Below the pieces are notes generated by a model, which saw only the letters and a program-made list of their open reading frames with translations, ran no database searches and was not told where the DNA came from. A stretch of 64,000 bases of DNA from the NCBI RefSeq assembly GCF_028769735.1, contig NC_088179.1:6394001-6458000 (forward strand), read 5' to 3'. Positions 50,878 to 64,000 of the stretch are shown here, piece by piece. Both the position numbers and the translations under genes were made by a program. Position 1 is the stretch's first letter. Each line of letters begins with the position of its first letter. Source of the stretch: Zonotrichia leucophrys gambelii (lineage: Eukaryota; Chordata; Aves; Passeriformes; Passerellidae).

Positions 50878-53800
50878 GTAACGCCGTCCCGCCGCCGCCC
50901 GGCCCCGCCGCTGCCCCGGCCGTCCCTACCACGCCCCTGCCGCCGCGCGCCCCGCCCGACTACCGGCCCTGCCGGCGGCTCCCGTCCGCCTCGGCTGCCG
51001 CAGCAGCGAGGCGCCCCGCGGCCTAACCGGGAGGCGAGGCCGCCCAGGGGGGTGGGGGGGTGCGCCTGGAGGGCCCCCCTGCGCTCCCCATGGGCCTCTG
51101 CAGGGGTCGTTGGAGATGGGGCGAGCGGGCCTTGAGCTCTCCATGCGGGTCCTTGGTACTTGTCAGGCGGCGGCGGGGCGCCCGCCGCTCCTCAGCGCCC
51201 TCCGGGGCCGTCTCCCCTCGCACTGACCCTTGTGAACTCGCTCGTCCCCTCCCAGCCCAGCGGCAGCGCCGCGGTGAGCCCCGCTTCGAGCACGGCCGGC
51301 CCTGTCGGGTTACTGTGGCCGAGGAAGGAGGGAGCTCCGAGCCTTCCCCCGCGCAGGCAGCAGGGTGCTGGGAGCAGCGGTGACCGGCAGTGTTTGACTG
51401 GAGGAGCCTTGGCAGGCTGAAGAAAGCATCGATCACAATTGTGTACGTTTGCTATTGATCCAAGACAAGTAGTTTCAGTGTCAACAGAGTACTTACGGCT
51501 TTTTCAGTTCTCTCTGATTGCGCTTTGAATTGGGACAAGGTGTAGGCCAAAAGGAGGTATTGCCAAGTAGTGCTCCTGGAATAAAAATCCACGTTTCCCC
51601 CAGTAACATTCAGTTCAACGTTCGTGGTGTGCTGCTTTTACTGTCATTCTTGAATATCTGTTTGCTTGGGTGGATGGGAAAAGGACTTTTGAATTCTGAT
51701 TATATTCCTCTAACTTCTTGCTGCACATTTTATTTTCTTGCTTCAGGAGCTGACTTGGGCAAGTTCCTGGAAAGTACGTGTGAATTTTTTTTCTTATGAT
51801 TCTGCTGGTTGCTTTTGTTCTTAAGAAACTCTTTAATAAACAAAAATTAATTTGCTGTTCTGTGAATGGAGCATTTGGTTGATGCACAGTGTGATAATTG
51901 GAAACCTTTGTAAACAAAATTGGTTGCAGTTGTCACCAACAAAAGCTTTGTTTTGCTATTTTTTAAGTTTTGTTATTGGACGGTGACTGCAGTGGATAAT
52001 AAGAGTATTATTGCTATGAGGTGTTGGTTTTCTTGCCATGCATTTGAATAGGTATCCTTTGAGCAGTTAGCTGATGCCGGTGTAAAAATGTGTGACCTAA
52101 TTAATCCTGGGGGTGCCAGCAGAAACGTGGAGTGTCCAGGGCCCCATCTGCCCCTGCTTTGCTCCCCAGGTTCATGTAGTTGTACCAGTCAGTTGGTATC
52201 AGTGCTTGTGTGCCTGGTGTTAATTCCTGAATGAATGTGTGATTAAAAAAAATAAAGTTTCTGTCTAATAGTTTGCTGGATTAAAGAGAAGGCAGAATTT
52301 TAGCCCTGAAAGTTGGATGTCACCTCTTATTTTGAGACTTTGATAAAGTGCTCCAGTATCTGGCAATACTGGGTGTAAATACTGGGGTTGAATGGTTTTA
52401 GGAGCTTCTCAGGCTCTCCCAGCCCCTGGGTACAGGAACGTGCCTGGGGACACCTGCTCACTGTATTTCTTTTGGGCCTTTTTCTGAATGCTTTCTGGAG
52501 CCTGTGTTTCAAAGCAGGAGCACAGAATTAAAATATAATGTGATTTTGGAGCAGCAATGATTTGTTTCACAGGGTGCTTAAAAAAATTGGTACCACAGTG
52601 AAAACTTGGACTCTTACTTTTGTTACAGGTGTTGACCTGGATGATTGTAAAATATCCTCAGGTGCTTCTGTTTGCGTTTTTGCTTGTGTTTCTAAAACAT
52701 ATAGTAAACTAAAACTAAAGTCCCTGTGATTATGTAAGTGAAAAAAATGCTTGTAAATAGACAGTTGAAGGAAAAAATTAATTACAAAGCCCTCAAGTTT
52801 TACTCCTCAGTTGAGGAAAAAACCTAAAAAGGGAGTGCAAAGTAGGTTTTGGGTTTTATTAAGGAATTGTGACTAAGCACCTCTGTGTATCCCATGTCTG
52901 GATGAAGTTCTGTCACTGGAGTTCCTCATACCTGAATGTAAGAAAAAATCAGTAGTTTTTTAAGATCTATAGATACTTCATTAAGATAAAACCAGCCCTA
53001 GATGTCAGAGTCCCATGGAACAAATTGCTGGGACAGCTGAGTGGCTGAAGGCTTTGCTGGTACATCTCTGTGCTGAAAGGTTTCTATTTAACCTGGAAGG
53101 GAAAACGTGGTTCAGAGTAACTGATGAAGGTGAGCTGGGCACTATGATCTGTGCTTTCCCCTTTATGTATTTTAATCACTAAGAATGTGAAATCTCATTT
53201 TGCCTACTTTTGTCTGGTCTTGCAAGTTCAGGTAACTGTCATATATATGATTCTTATTCTTTCATTGAGGTCTTTAAAATTCTTCCCTAGGACTCTTCAA
53301 AGTATGGTATTAAATTCTCTCATAGTCTGATTTAGGGAAAAACAATCCATTTCCTAGCAGTTTTTTCTTAATTTTTCTTTTTTTCTTACTTTTTCCCCCT
53401 TCAGTGCTGCTGCTCAAAGATTAGTGGAGATAAACTATTTATAATTCATGATTATAGATAGAGCCATGGGGCAGAGCAAGGGAGCCTTCTCCCTACAGAG
53501 CTTCCTAGAGAGCCATTGGATGCTTTGGTGAGGAGAAACCTTTTTCTTTGTTTACTGAGGAAGCATTTGCCTTGAAAGGGACTCTTGCTTTGTGTGGTTT
53601 TCTCATCAATTTATTTTAATTGAGTGACATTTGAAAGGCAAGGTGTGTGAAATGCTGCAGGGGGACGGGGTTTGCTCTTTTGGCAACAAAGTCGGTTTCC
53701 TGCCCAGCTTAGCCTCTCCTTGTATCTCTTGCTCTCAACTCCAGAACGTTTTTTTTTTTGTTTGCATAAAGGATCTGGCTTGAAAATCACCAGAAGTGAG

Positions 53801-56800
53801 AAAATGTAGCAAGTTTGCTCAAGGTGTGCCTAAGTTATGGATGGAACTAAGAATTAAGTGCTTTAAGGGACAAGGTCTGTATGCATTGGCCCTCTTGTGG
53901 TTGGTGGCAATATGTGTGTGGATATATATAACCAGTTCATCATGGGCATGTTTAATGCCATTATTTTTTTATGTTTAGCTCAGATGGCAGCTGGAGATTG
54001 TAGCAGGCTGAGGTCTTTGCATTGCTTTGTTAGGAGCTGAGATTGTTCTGTGTGTTGGTTACAAAACGTGTCCACTTCTCTTTTTGCAGAGGGAGGGCTT
54101 TCATTCCATTTCCTCTAAAGGTGATTAAGCATTCCTTCAATTTAGACACTGTAGAGATGGCTTGATGCCTGCATGGGAAACTAGGGTGCCATTGAAATCA
54201 TTCTTTGCCTCTCTTCTTTTTTAAATGGGAAGGATGCATAGAATTGTTTTGATGCATCTGAGCTTTTTCCCAAGCATGAAATCAAAGTGTGTTTTTCCAG
54301 GAGTGAGCCTCTCCTGTAATCCTTAAAGCTTGTAATATATAGAAGCTGGATATGTAGACCTCAGGATTATGAGAAAAGCAGAAGGAATCCCATGAGCTTT
54401 GTAGAGGTTGTAGAGTGTGTAGGTCAGTGAAAGTTTTTGATGGATATTTAGAGAATTGTTTTAAATTACTGTGTTATTGACTGCTTTCTGGTTCACTAAT
54501 TTTTGATCATCTCAGTTATTAAAACAGTGCATTATCATAATTCTCTTTTTGGCCATATGTTTAAAAATTTTAGGGAAATAAAGAGCAATAACGTGATGGC
54601 TTTAGTAAGTCTGCTTGTATATGTAGTTTGTCATTATAAACAGATAAACAAGCTTACATATACAGTTTAAAAACTGTTTAGAAAGATATTTTTGTACTGT
54701 TAAATAGTTACTATTCCAGTGAAAGTAAGCATGATGCACTGCAGTTTGTGTTTTGTTACTTGAAATTTTGTCCTTTATATTCAGTAGAGAAATTCCTGTT
54801 TCAGGTTCTGGTTACAATGAAACAGTTTATGTTCCTTCTCTTCCTGACAATACATGTAAATTGCATTCTGTTAGGAGTATTTTATGTTAAAGATACTGGT
54901 TTGTGTGGCTGGGACACTCAGAGGCTCTGGATGTCCATGGTTGATCAGTTTGGGTGAAAGCAGATGGGATCCATGTGTGGTGGTTCAGGCTGGAAGAAAC
55001 AAGGAGGAGATGCACTCTGGACCCTGCAGAGATGACTTTGGGTGAAGTTTGTGATGATAGAGAGCTGAATAGCTGAATTTATGTGCCTTCAGCCTTAGAG
55101 TCAGAATGTCGTGTGGCAGGAGTTGGTTTGGCTGGCAAGTCATGGATTTATAAAGTGATTTTTTTGAGCCATGTGTGTTAGAATCTGAGGATGATTTAGT
55201 TGAAGAGCCTTTGGTGGTTGTGAGCTCCAGCCTCCTGCACAAAGCAGGGCTGACGTCAGTGTTAGACTGAGTGTGACAGAAAGTGAGTGAGGCTGATCAT
55301 GGAATAGCATATGGCAAGGTTTTTATGTAAAAACATTTCATAACTTGACTCAATAGATCAGATGCCCCATTCAACCACCATTAAAAGCAGTGGAAGCTTT
55401 CATGGTAGGCTTAGTTAATGCTGAATCATCTGCATATGTGATTTTCTCTGTAACACTTAAGTTTTAAGAGTACTAAGGCCAGGATCAGGCTAACATCACA
55501 AGTCAATTTACAAATATATAATTCTTGGATCAAAAGAAGTGAATTTTTTGGGCAAATTTTGCAAAAATGGATATGCTATTAAGAAGTATCACAGTTCATG
55601 TGTAGTATATAGTCTGATAGACATGCTGATTCTCTCTGTTAGAATATTTTATTAAACACTCACTGTTGGATGTTTGTTTCCTGAAGTTTAGGATGTCTCA
55701 GAACTGCATGAGCAGGCAACCTTAAGGAACGGGGTTGGAGGGGAGGGAGAGACTATCCAAAGCCCAAAGAAGCTGATTATTTAAATGACATGTTAAAAAT
55801 GAACCCCTGAACCTGTCAGCAGCCCAGGTCTGTTAATTCGGTGGTTGGTGTCAGTGAATGTAGTCTGAAGCTGTGTTCTTCCACTTTGAAAGTATGTTTG
55901 GGCTATATAATGTGAGTGGGAGAGGGGTTTTGGTTGCATTCACAGTCTGGCTTCTGACTGGGGAGCAGCTGGATACACTTGGCATCTTGATCTGTAATGC
56001 CTTGTGGAAGGGCACAGGTGAAATAGTTATCTACCAGCAAGTTTTCCATGTACAAGGTAGGCAGATGTCAAAGTGATTTTTATTTTTTTTTTTTTTTAAG
56101 CTGGGAAGTGAGCTCTGGCAGGATTTTGGGTTAGGATTTGGAATGAGAAGCATTTGTGTTCCAGCCAGTGGCAAGGCCAAGGGTGTGGTTCCCTGGCTCT
56201 GCTTGGAGTTTAATCACTGGTGTCTGGTAATAAAATAAAGGTGGAGGTCACGCTGTGTTCTGGTGGGGGAGCTGGGAAAAGTGTTCACTTTTGGCTGTGT
56301 GCAGGTGAGGCAAGAAGTGGAAACTCTCCAGCCTACATCTAACCACCAAGTTCACAATAGTAGGTAGGAAAGGAGGAGAACATCTTGAGTTGTGTCACTT
56401 CATGTTCTCAATTGTTTTTTGATTTGGTTATGAGGAGTGTAGGTCTTTAGTCTCTTGTGTCACTTCTGTGCTTGAAGGGCTGCTTGTGTTTGTCCTGCTT
56501 GACTGGGGTGCAACATGCTGCAAGCTGAGGTGCTCCATGAAGCTTCAGGTGCCCCTGTGCAGTGAGCAGGGCAGTGCCAGTTTGAAAGTGCTGTTTGAGG
56601 TAGGCATGGACAATTTCTGATCAGAAATTGCCAGGAGATTGAAATACTTTGGCAAGGGTTTGAGACAGGGAGGTTATAAGACTTCAAGAGATCCAGAAAT
56701 GTAAGTGTAATAATAGAGGCACAGTTTCTGGAGAAGTGGATGGTTTGGACACTGCTCCCTTAGGAAGAACTTTCTGGCATGTGGGTAGATAGGCCTTGGA

Positions 56801-59800
56801 AAATTCATGCCTTTATCAGGAATCAGGTTTGGTAAGCCAGAAGGGACTCCTGTGACTTGGCTGGCATCTTGTATAATGTGACTAATAGTTTTTTTTTCTC
56901 TGAATAATTTTCTGTTTACACTAGAACTTACTTATTAGAAAATATTTTCACATTGATCTAAAACCAGGTAACTTTGTTGATTATCTCCAGATATCTTTCT
57001 TCAGTCCCTTCACTGAATAAATTTGGGTCGTCTGATGTTTTTACCTGAGTGATCATTTACAGACTAAGATACTTAATTTTTTCTCAAAGCTTAATAAATA
57101 GAGCTTTAGTGTGCTGTTGGTATTTTTTCTTCTCACTGTAGGCATGTCTGTCAGATTCTATCAATTTTTGAACACCTGATTTACAGCTCTTTTGCCTCTT
57201 AGAACAGAAGAGACACAGCATCACTTCAGTGGTAAAATTTGGTGTATATTTACTCTGCATTTTTGTTTTCCTGGGTTAAGTGGTTTTTGTTAGCTCTCTA
57301 GTCAATCTTGTATCATATATTCCTTTAAAATTGATTAATGTAATGCATCTCAGCATGTTTTCAGGACTGTGTTTTTCCAGAATAGTTTTATATTTCTCAT
57401 ATATGACCTGTGTTTTCTGCTTGTGAGTCTCTTGACTTTGCCTTATTCAGTGCAACCTGCTGTACTGGACTGAGTCACTGAATAATTCATGGTGGTACAA
57501 TTGATGATGTGTCATTTCCATTATTTACCATATCCATGTTTGTCATCCTTAGGTTTTAGAAGTTTTGTGGCCAATGTTACATACTGTAGAAGATAGCTTC
57601 TTACCTCTTAGTTGGTTTTTAGAATTTTGTTCTGAGATGTGTTGTTGTAGATTCTTTAGAAGAGAAGAAAACTTAGGTTGTGATGATTTGAGATTTTTTT
57701 TTTGTGTGGTTCTAAATGATTTTGTCCTTTTTAACATTCTACTGAATTGAAATGTCCTGCAAAAGTTAAATTTTATCTACTTGCTCAAGCAATGACTTTT
57801 CTGTTCTTCCAAAAGTATATTTTGATTGCATGTCTTCCATAAATCTGTGTTGCCTGGCCTTAATTATGTCAGTGTCCTTTAATCAGTGTTGTCTGCTTTA
57901 GCCAGTGATTAATATCAAACAGGTTGTGTGGCCACCTGAGTCATCCTGTTTACCATTGCACTTCCAAGGTGGCTTCCATGCAGTTGTGGATCATCCTTAA
58001 TATTTCAAAAATTAGAGAAAATCAGCATTAATTTTTCAGTGAACCTGTTAATTTTTTTTAAAAACCCAGTTACTGGCACTGACATTAGCCAGCTCTGGTG
58101 GCTGCCTGTGCAATGTTTTCTTGCTTGTGGAAGGTGAAGTTTTCTCATCTTGATGTGATGTTGCTGTTGAATGGTGGAACACTGCTGTTAAATTCCTCCT
58201 CCACATTTACTTAAGGACAACCCATTTCCTTGCACTTAAGACTGCTCATATTGGATTTCTGTTGTGGTCTTTGGTTCTCACATTTTCATCCAGTTTCTGG
58301 GTTTAAAAGACACTTTCAGACCTTCAGTAGCAACAGAACTATCTTGAAAGGAAAGGATACTTTTCTTCTTAAACATCTCTGATTAAAGAGTAGGCCACTT
58401 AAAAATAAAATAGCTGTGTATAGAAAGGATCAGTGGTATATATATTTTTCAAGGTTTAGGTTTCCAAAGTTAATTAAAAACCTAAGCATGCAGTGGCCCC
58501 AAAGCTATAAATTACAATGACAGTCCAAATATTTAAATTTTTTTTTGTCTGCAGAAAAGATGAGATGGTCAGACCTGAATGCAGCCATTGCCTGGGCTTA
58601 ACTTAGAATGCCAAGAACCTCTCTCTTGGTAGTCTCTACCCAGAACATCTTGGTGAGACAGATAGTCATGTGCCACTAGCTGAGGGAGTTCTGTGATGGA
58701 AATGTAGGAATTCAGCATTGCCTGAAAGTCTTTATGCAGGTGCCCATCAGTAACACATGAACCTTAATTTTCTTATGTGAGCTTGAGCAAAGCCTGGAGA
58801 ATGTGGTAGTTTTGATATTTCAAATCTCTGAAAACAGCTTTTTGACTAGTTATTTATATATTTAGGTAACTGTATGTTTTAAATAAGATACCTGAGCTTA
58901 TGGGCAAAACGTGCCACAGTAATTGTATGCCTTCAACTGGAACATCTTGCACATTTTAACACATAAATCTAGCTAGTAGAATCAAGTTCTGGCCTGTGTC
59001 TGTAGCAGGTACTTGAGAGCTTTAATACTTTTGTAAGGTACTAAATGGTGAGCTTGAAAAATAATTTAAGAAACTGTAAGCTTGGTAGAATAACCATTGT
59101 TCCTAAAGTAAGCAGTGAAATGAGTGTTGCTGATGGCAGCTTCTGCATGTGTGATATTACCTGTTAATTGGGAGTGAAAGCCACTTAAAGGCTTCATGTT
59201 ATTAGATTATAGTTTGTGTCTGTTCACAGGGTGGACTTCTGATTTTTAAAGTACTAAACAGCTTAAAAAATAGGGTTTTTTCCCCTTGCCAGCCTGCAGG
59301 TTGTTGGTGGGGTTGATGTGGTTTCTTCTCTTTTCACTCCTGCATGCTGATGGCAGGTCAGTGGCTGGTTGTGGCTGTCACCTCTGGAAAATAGGGTCCT
59401 AATTCCATTTTCCCCTAAAGACATGCAGGAAAACCCCAACTGTTTGTTGGGTTGCACTGGCACCCCGATCAAGTATCAACCTTATTTGAAGAAAACTTTG
59501 GAAAAACGTTGCAGTTTGGAGGGGTGGTGGGAAGCACCAGGTAGCTGCCTTGGCCAAGCAGTGCTGTTAACTTGCCACTATCAGAATATTGCCTCACTTT
59601 CTTGCTTCAGCTTGGGGCTGGCTGTGTGCTCTCTCCCCATACAAAATCTGTAGTGTGGAGATTATTCCTGGATGAATAACCTTTGATTTGTAGAAAACTT
59701 CAACACACAAAACTAGCTGTTCAGAAAAGGGCTTTTCCCTCATCAAATTATATCAAGGAGGAAATATTAGGTATATGTTGTTTTTGTAATTTGCCATCCT

Positions 59801-60567
59801 TGATTAATAAGGAAGCAGCATTTTAATAAATACCAAAATCAACATTTCTGTTATTAATACTGAATTTTAAGACCCAGAAAAATGATTTAGATAATAAAGA
59901 TGTGATAAGTTTACCATTTTGGCTATGCAAAAGGTGTGAAGTTTGTGACCTGATCCTTCATTCCTGTCTCTGAATTCCTCATCCTTTTTCTTGCTCCACC
60001 CTGACTTTCTCCTCCTGTGGTGCGAGTGCTGCCTTGTCCACTCCAACTTGCCTTTCCAGTTCGTGCAGCTTCTCGTGCACAGGAGCCAGGTGTGGTTTGC
60101 AGTCACTGTCACGGGCTCCTCTCAGCTTGCTCTCCGTGCTCTGCCCTTTGGCTGCCACTTGGAGAGGCAGCAGAAGCAGCACAGGCTTTCCCCTCCCTTT
60201 GTTTCATCTGCTCTCATGTGGCTGCAGTGTTTTCCTGTGGTGCACTTGCTGTCTTAGCTTTCCTGAGCCTTTGCCCTGTTCTTTGCCCTCCCCCTCCCAA
60301 ATCATTGCCCATTTTCAGGCTGTCTCTTGTCCAATATTTTTCTCCCAAACTTGCCTGTAATTTCTTTTTCGTGTGTGTTTTTTTTGTGGGTAATGTTGAC
60401 TATTCATTTCACCTGTCACATCTGTTCAGATCACATGCTTGTCTGTTTTATTCTGTTTCAGAGGGGATGTATCCAGTACAATTTCATTCACTTACAGTTG
60501 TCTTGTTTTCAGTTCAAAATTCATGCAGTCAGAACTTTTAGGGGTGGAATAACTTACCTGAGTGCAA

Positions 60568-60691
60568 GAGGAAGAGTTCACAAAGAAAGTGTGGTGGCCA
60601 AAATGAGGGATAGGGAAAGCCATACAGAAGAGGAAGAGTTCACAAAGAAAGTGTGGTGGCCAAAATGAGGGATAGGGGAAGCCATTCAGCA
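60568..60691 (+). repeat. 62 bp tandem duplication in GIGYF2 intron 1
   Basis: GAGGAAGAGTTCACAAAGAA through GGATAGGG and the following bases occurs at 60568-60629 and 60630-60691 with about four differences. Confidence 0.9.
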
Positions 60692-61539
60692 GCTCACTAG
60701 GATGAGACTAGTGTTCTTGTAGGTACTAAACTGCTTAGAAGTCTAGTAGAGAAACATGACACAGCATCCTCAGTTTTTTGGGAAGATAACACAGAGGCTG
60801 AAGAGTGGGGCCAAGTGGGTCCAGTGCCAGTGAACAGTTTGATCCTAAGTGAGTTTTAGTGCTTTGTCCTTGTATCTGCTGTTGTTTAACCCTGAGTGGC
60901 AGCCTGTTTGGTGTTACTGATACTGGACTAGCTGTGATGTTTGGAGTTAGAGATCCAGGTTCCCTGGTGATGCCCATGGATTGATCTGACAGCTCTCCAC
61001 CCCACGCCAGCCCCAGCAGGATTACAGGCATTGCAGGAGGTGGGGGGAACCATCCAATTAAGGGTGCTAGGAATTGTGTTAGAGGCTTCTCTCTGCCCAG
61101 TGTGCATGATGGTTTACTTGAATTGCCCCACAATATTTTCTCTTGTGGCTGCTGCATGCTGGCTTTGGGTACCTCACCTTACATTTTGATATGCTGGATG
61201 GTGAATGGATATGGCTTGAATGTTCTCAGGAGCTGTAAGCTGCTTCAAAAAGGCAACTCAGATCAGACCAAAATCATCTCAGACTAGGCCTGGGCGAATA
61301 TCTGGGTATCTTTGTATTAGCTTCTGGTGCAGCTAGTGGGGAAAATTCCATTTAATTATCTAGAATGATTGTGAGAATAAAACCATTAAGATTTGTATAT
61401 AAATTACTTTGTGTATGGGATAAAGAAGATACAGCATGTTGTTAAAATACACAAGCCAAATGTTAGTTGGTGAGTTTAGACTGCAGGGAGTTTATAAGCA
61501 TTTGTAATCTTATGCCCAGAGTATTTGGGTAAAATCTGC

Positions 61540-62180
61540 TCAAGCAATTTTAGCATATTTCATTTTAGCATATTTTGTCATCTTCTTGCTTTGAGAATCT
61601 TGATTTATTTTCTTTAATATTATTACTTCTGTGGAATAAATAGAAGGGGAAAAAAGCTTCCTTTGTTTAGTTTTGTCTTGCTTTTTTTCAGTAACGCCCT
61701 TTCCACCTCTATCTCCCTGGATTTTGTTTTTCTTTTTCATCACCTTTTCATGCAAAGTATAGACAAACTCATGAAGTTCCTTATTTAGTCCCTGGATCTG
61801 CTGAGGGGTGTGGTTCTGATACAGCAGAGTTCCCTCCCTGACATTATGGGTTCTTGAAGTCTGATCAACCAGTGTCTGAAGATGATGCTTTAAATTCTTC
61901 TTTTTCTTGGGCTTTACCTACAGTGTGTTTGGTTTTTAAAAAACCAACCTACCTTGCTCTGAAGATTTGGATTTGGCAGCTGCTGGAAGGAAAGAGGAGC
62001 TGCATTTATGGCATGAAAGGGCATTTCTCCAGAACTGCCTGGGCTGGACTTGGTTCTCTTAGGGAAAAGCTTTTTGAATGTGGTGGTCTTGTCATCATGC
62101 TGTAATCTGTTGGCTTTTAGAGAGTCCTGGAGTGGCATAGGTGAAAGTGGCTTTTGGTCAGCAGTAACTAGTATTTTCAC
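61540..62180 (-). pseudogene. Coding-like antisense remnant in GIGYF2 intron 1, unidentified
   Basis: On the minus strand two adjoining frames read like protein. 62180-61917 includes MPLQDSLKANRLQHDDK and MPFHAINAAPL. 61914-61540, in another frame, includes KKKKNLKHHLQTLVDQTS, QIQGLNKELHEFVYTLHEKV. A donor-like TAG/GTAAAG sits between them. It looks like a decayed processed copy or exons of an antisense gene. I do not recognise the parent. Confidence 0.35.
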
Positions 62181-62987
62181 TTCTTGCTGTATTTTTCCTA
62201 CCAGATTCTAAGTATTTTTTCATTATGTCATTGAAAAGGAAGTAATTTAGGGATTTGAAAAGGCCATATTCCCTTTATTTTTCTATTGAAGTCTTGTTCT
62301 TTCCCTCCTGTATGGCTTCATCTGCTCTTGTCCATACACTCTGGATATGTAGGAACTTGACTTGAGCCTTCCTGGTGTCTGCAGGGGTTACCTTGGCTAA
62401 TAGCAATGAAATCAGCTGAAGTCTGAAGTTATGCATTTCTTCTGCTTAATAGAACCAAGAATGAAAGAAATGCTGTCATTTGCCTGCAGAATTTTGGAGT
62501 ATTTGGTAGCATTGGATGTACCCAATCTTTAGAAGGCTTATTTTTCAAGAATGAGCAGTGGAAAATTCTTGAATACTCTGCCACTCAGCTGGCAAATCTG
62601 TCTTGCTGTAATTCTAGTGGGGTTTTTATCCTCTTGTAATTGTCAGGAAGCAGCAATTCTGTTAATTAAGCATTACTGTTCTTGGAGAAGAGGATTATGC
62701 ATCAAGTTCTCTGTGTTTGTACAAATTGTTTCCTCAGACACCCTAATCCAGTGTCCTGTTCGAGCTGTTAAAAGAGGGATTTAGGGAAGAAATCTTGATG
62801 CAGTTGCTCCTATATTACTAAATCAATCTGTGTTGGAAAGCTGAAATGGATTCCTTAAAAAAAAAAAATCAGTGTAGTCAGTTTTTTCACTTCTTTGCAT
62901 GACCAGGTGTGCTTTTGTATTTTAAATTAATCTGTGAAGCACTGTATCAATCCAGCTGTTTTCATAATAAATATTTTTATTTTTCAG

Positions 62988-63067
62988 GTTCACACTTTTT
63001 AAAAAAGAGGAATAGAACAGGAAAAAATGGCAGCAGAAACTCAGACACTTAACTTTGGGCCTGAATG
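62988..63067 (+). CDS. GIGYF2: GIGYF2 first coding exon (CDS 63027-63067, gene continues off the right edge)
   Basis: GIGYF2 is a GYF-domain scaffold that works with 4EHP (EIF4E2) to repress translation in mRNA surveillance. The exon starts after TTTTTCAG at 62987 and ends at the donor TG/GTAAGT (63067/63068). The ATG at 63027, in context AAAAAATGG, opens MAAETQTLNFGPE and the first two bases of a Trp codon, an exact match to the start of vertebrate GIGYF2. Bases 62988-63026 are 5' UTR. Only 13 full codons are in the window. EFHD1 immediately upstream is its usual vertebrate neighbour. Confidence 0.92.
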
Positions 63068-64000
63068 GTAAGTTTTGTCTATTTTGTCAGACTCCAGAAC
63101 TTGTTTAAAAGGACTTTTTTTCCTTTGGAGCAGAATTGATTATGGGGCTAAATGGGATACAGTATCTTTGTTGTGTCCTGTTTCCCCTCAGTCCCTGGCC
63201 TGTGATCTAAAGCAATGTTATAAAATGAGTCTTCATTTTGTGAATTGGCTTTGTGTAGGAATTGAGTTGGGTTTTTTGTTATGTTAATGCATAATATTTA
63301 CCTTGCTGCCAAGCGTTTGAAGGAGGAATAATGTTTATGATCTCAGAGGTATGCACAGAATAATTGAAGATGAGCTTGTGCAGTCTTTGTGTGATGAATG
63401 TTAATAAGGAAGTTCTTAAACTCTCCTCACTAGACTTAAATCTATAGCTAAGCAAGCTTTTTCTTTTCCCAGTTTTAAAGAACCTAATCCCTGTATGGAA
63501 TATGGGAAAAAATGAGAGTTTTGTGTCAGTGTCCTGCACGCTTGTATTGAGAAGTGTCAGGAAAAGAGAGCTGTTGTGTTCAAGGGAATCCATGCTGTCA
63601 CATAATTTTGTCAGCTGTTAGTTTTACAGCTTGTCTGGCCTGCATTGTCCTGGCTTTTGTGCAAGAGCAATTGCACAGGTGTGGTAATTCAGTATTTGTT
63701 CCAGTTTCTTGGTAAAGTATTGGTGAGTTCAGTTACAAACAAGAATTGTGAGTGGTGTGGTTTCTGCAGTGTTTGGTGTCCAAGTGTGTGAATGGGAATG
63801 CAGGGTGGTTATAGGAAATACAGTGCTGCAGAGCATGTGATAGAACTGTTCCTGAATACATTCACTTTTGCTGACACATTTCTATACACAATATACAGAA
63901 ATTGGAGAGAATTCAGTGAAGAAGCAAGACATGATTTGCAGCCTGTGAAACAATGAGAGCTCAGTCTATTTTGTTAGAATGAAAGAAGGTTAAAGAATGA

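Larger units (their letters stand above)
50878..62987 (+). other. GIGYF2: GIGYF2 intron 1 (12.1 kb)
   Basis: AT-rich intron with no recognised nested gene. It may hold further untranslated exons that cannot be seen from sequence alone. It contains the 62 bp duplication and the antisense coding-like remnant listed separately. Confidence 0.6.

Noticed and set aside
59979..60182. Independent gene at 60 kb on the minus strand
   Set aside because: The frame is short, lacks splice context and is followed by stops. It is kept only as a possible relative of the remnant at 61.5-62.2 kb.

Overview
The window is vertebrate nuclear DNA, almost certainly from a bird. It has intron-rich genes with GT-AG junctions, CpG-island promoters, CR1 LINE tails and an avian-type ERVL solo LTR. 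Four genes can be named from translated exons: SCLY (minus strand, 3' part off the left edge), AIRE (plus, complete in 12 reconstructed exons), EFHD1 (plus, complete, 4 exons) and GIGYF2 (plus, promoter, first exon and first coding exon only). One further intact reading frame (3700-4548) belongs to a gene I do not recognise.

Layout. 1-2.4 kb: SCLY exons 8 to 1. 2.5-3.1 kb: a CpG-rich divergent promoter with five CCAAT boxes, shared by SCLY and the unnamed gene. 3.0-5.95 kb: the unnamed two-exon gene. 6-10 kb: no recognisable gene. 10.1-13.35 kb: AIRE. 13.5-25.0 kb: a tandem array of 5S rRNA genes on the minus strand, with a unit of about 378 bp. I place 15 good or near-good copies, then a degraded stretch, then 8 more. 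The degraded stretch (about 19.1-21.94 kb) is homopolymer-rich, carries 5S units in the opposite orientation and ends at a 10-base N gap, so it is probably an assembly fault. 25.0-29.6 kb: a promoter-like patch, then a degenerate minisatellite-like repeat domain with an inverted copy. 29.8-46.3 kb: EFHD1, with introns of 7.5, 5.7 and 1.0 kb and a solo LTR and a CR1 fragment in its introns. 50.5-64 kb: the GIGYF2 CpG promoter and a 12 kb first intron leading to the start codon at 63027.

Function. AIRE drives ectopic self-antigen expression in thymic epithelium. SCLY recycles selenium from selenocysteine. EFHD1 is a mitochondrial calcium-binding EF-hand protein. GIGYF2 is a translational repressor that works with 4EHP. 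The 5S array supplies the 5S RNA of the large ribosomal subunit. These genes do not form one pathway. The notable points are positional: AIRE lies directly against a 5S rDNA array, which is inserted between a SCLY block and an EFHD1-GIGYF2 block.

The most interesting observations are the AIRE-5S junction, a tandem duplication of an AIRE exon/donor-site junction, a compact AIRE second PHD finger and weak SAND domain, mosaic spacer subtypes in the 5S array, the regularly spaced CCAAT array, and the unnamed conserved-looking gene at 3.7 kb.
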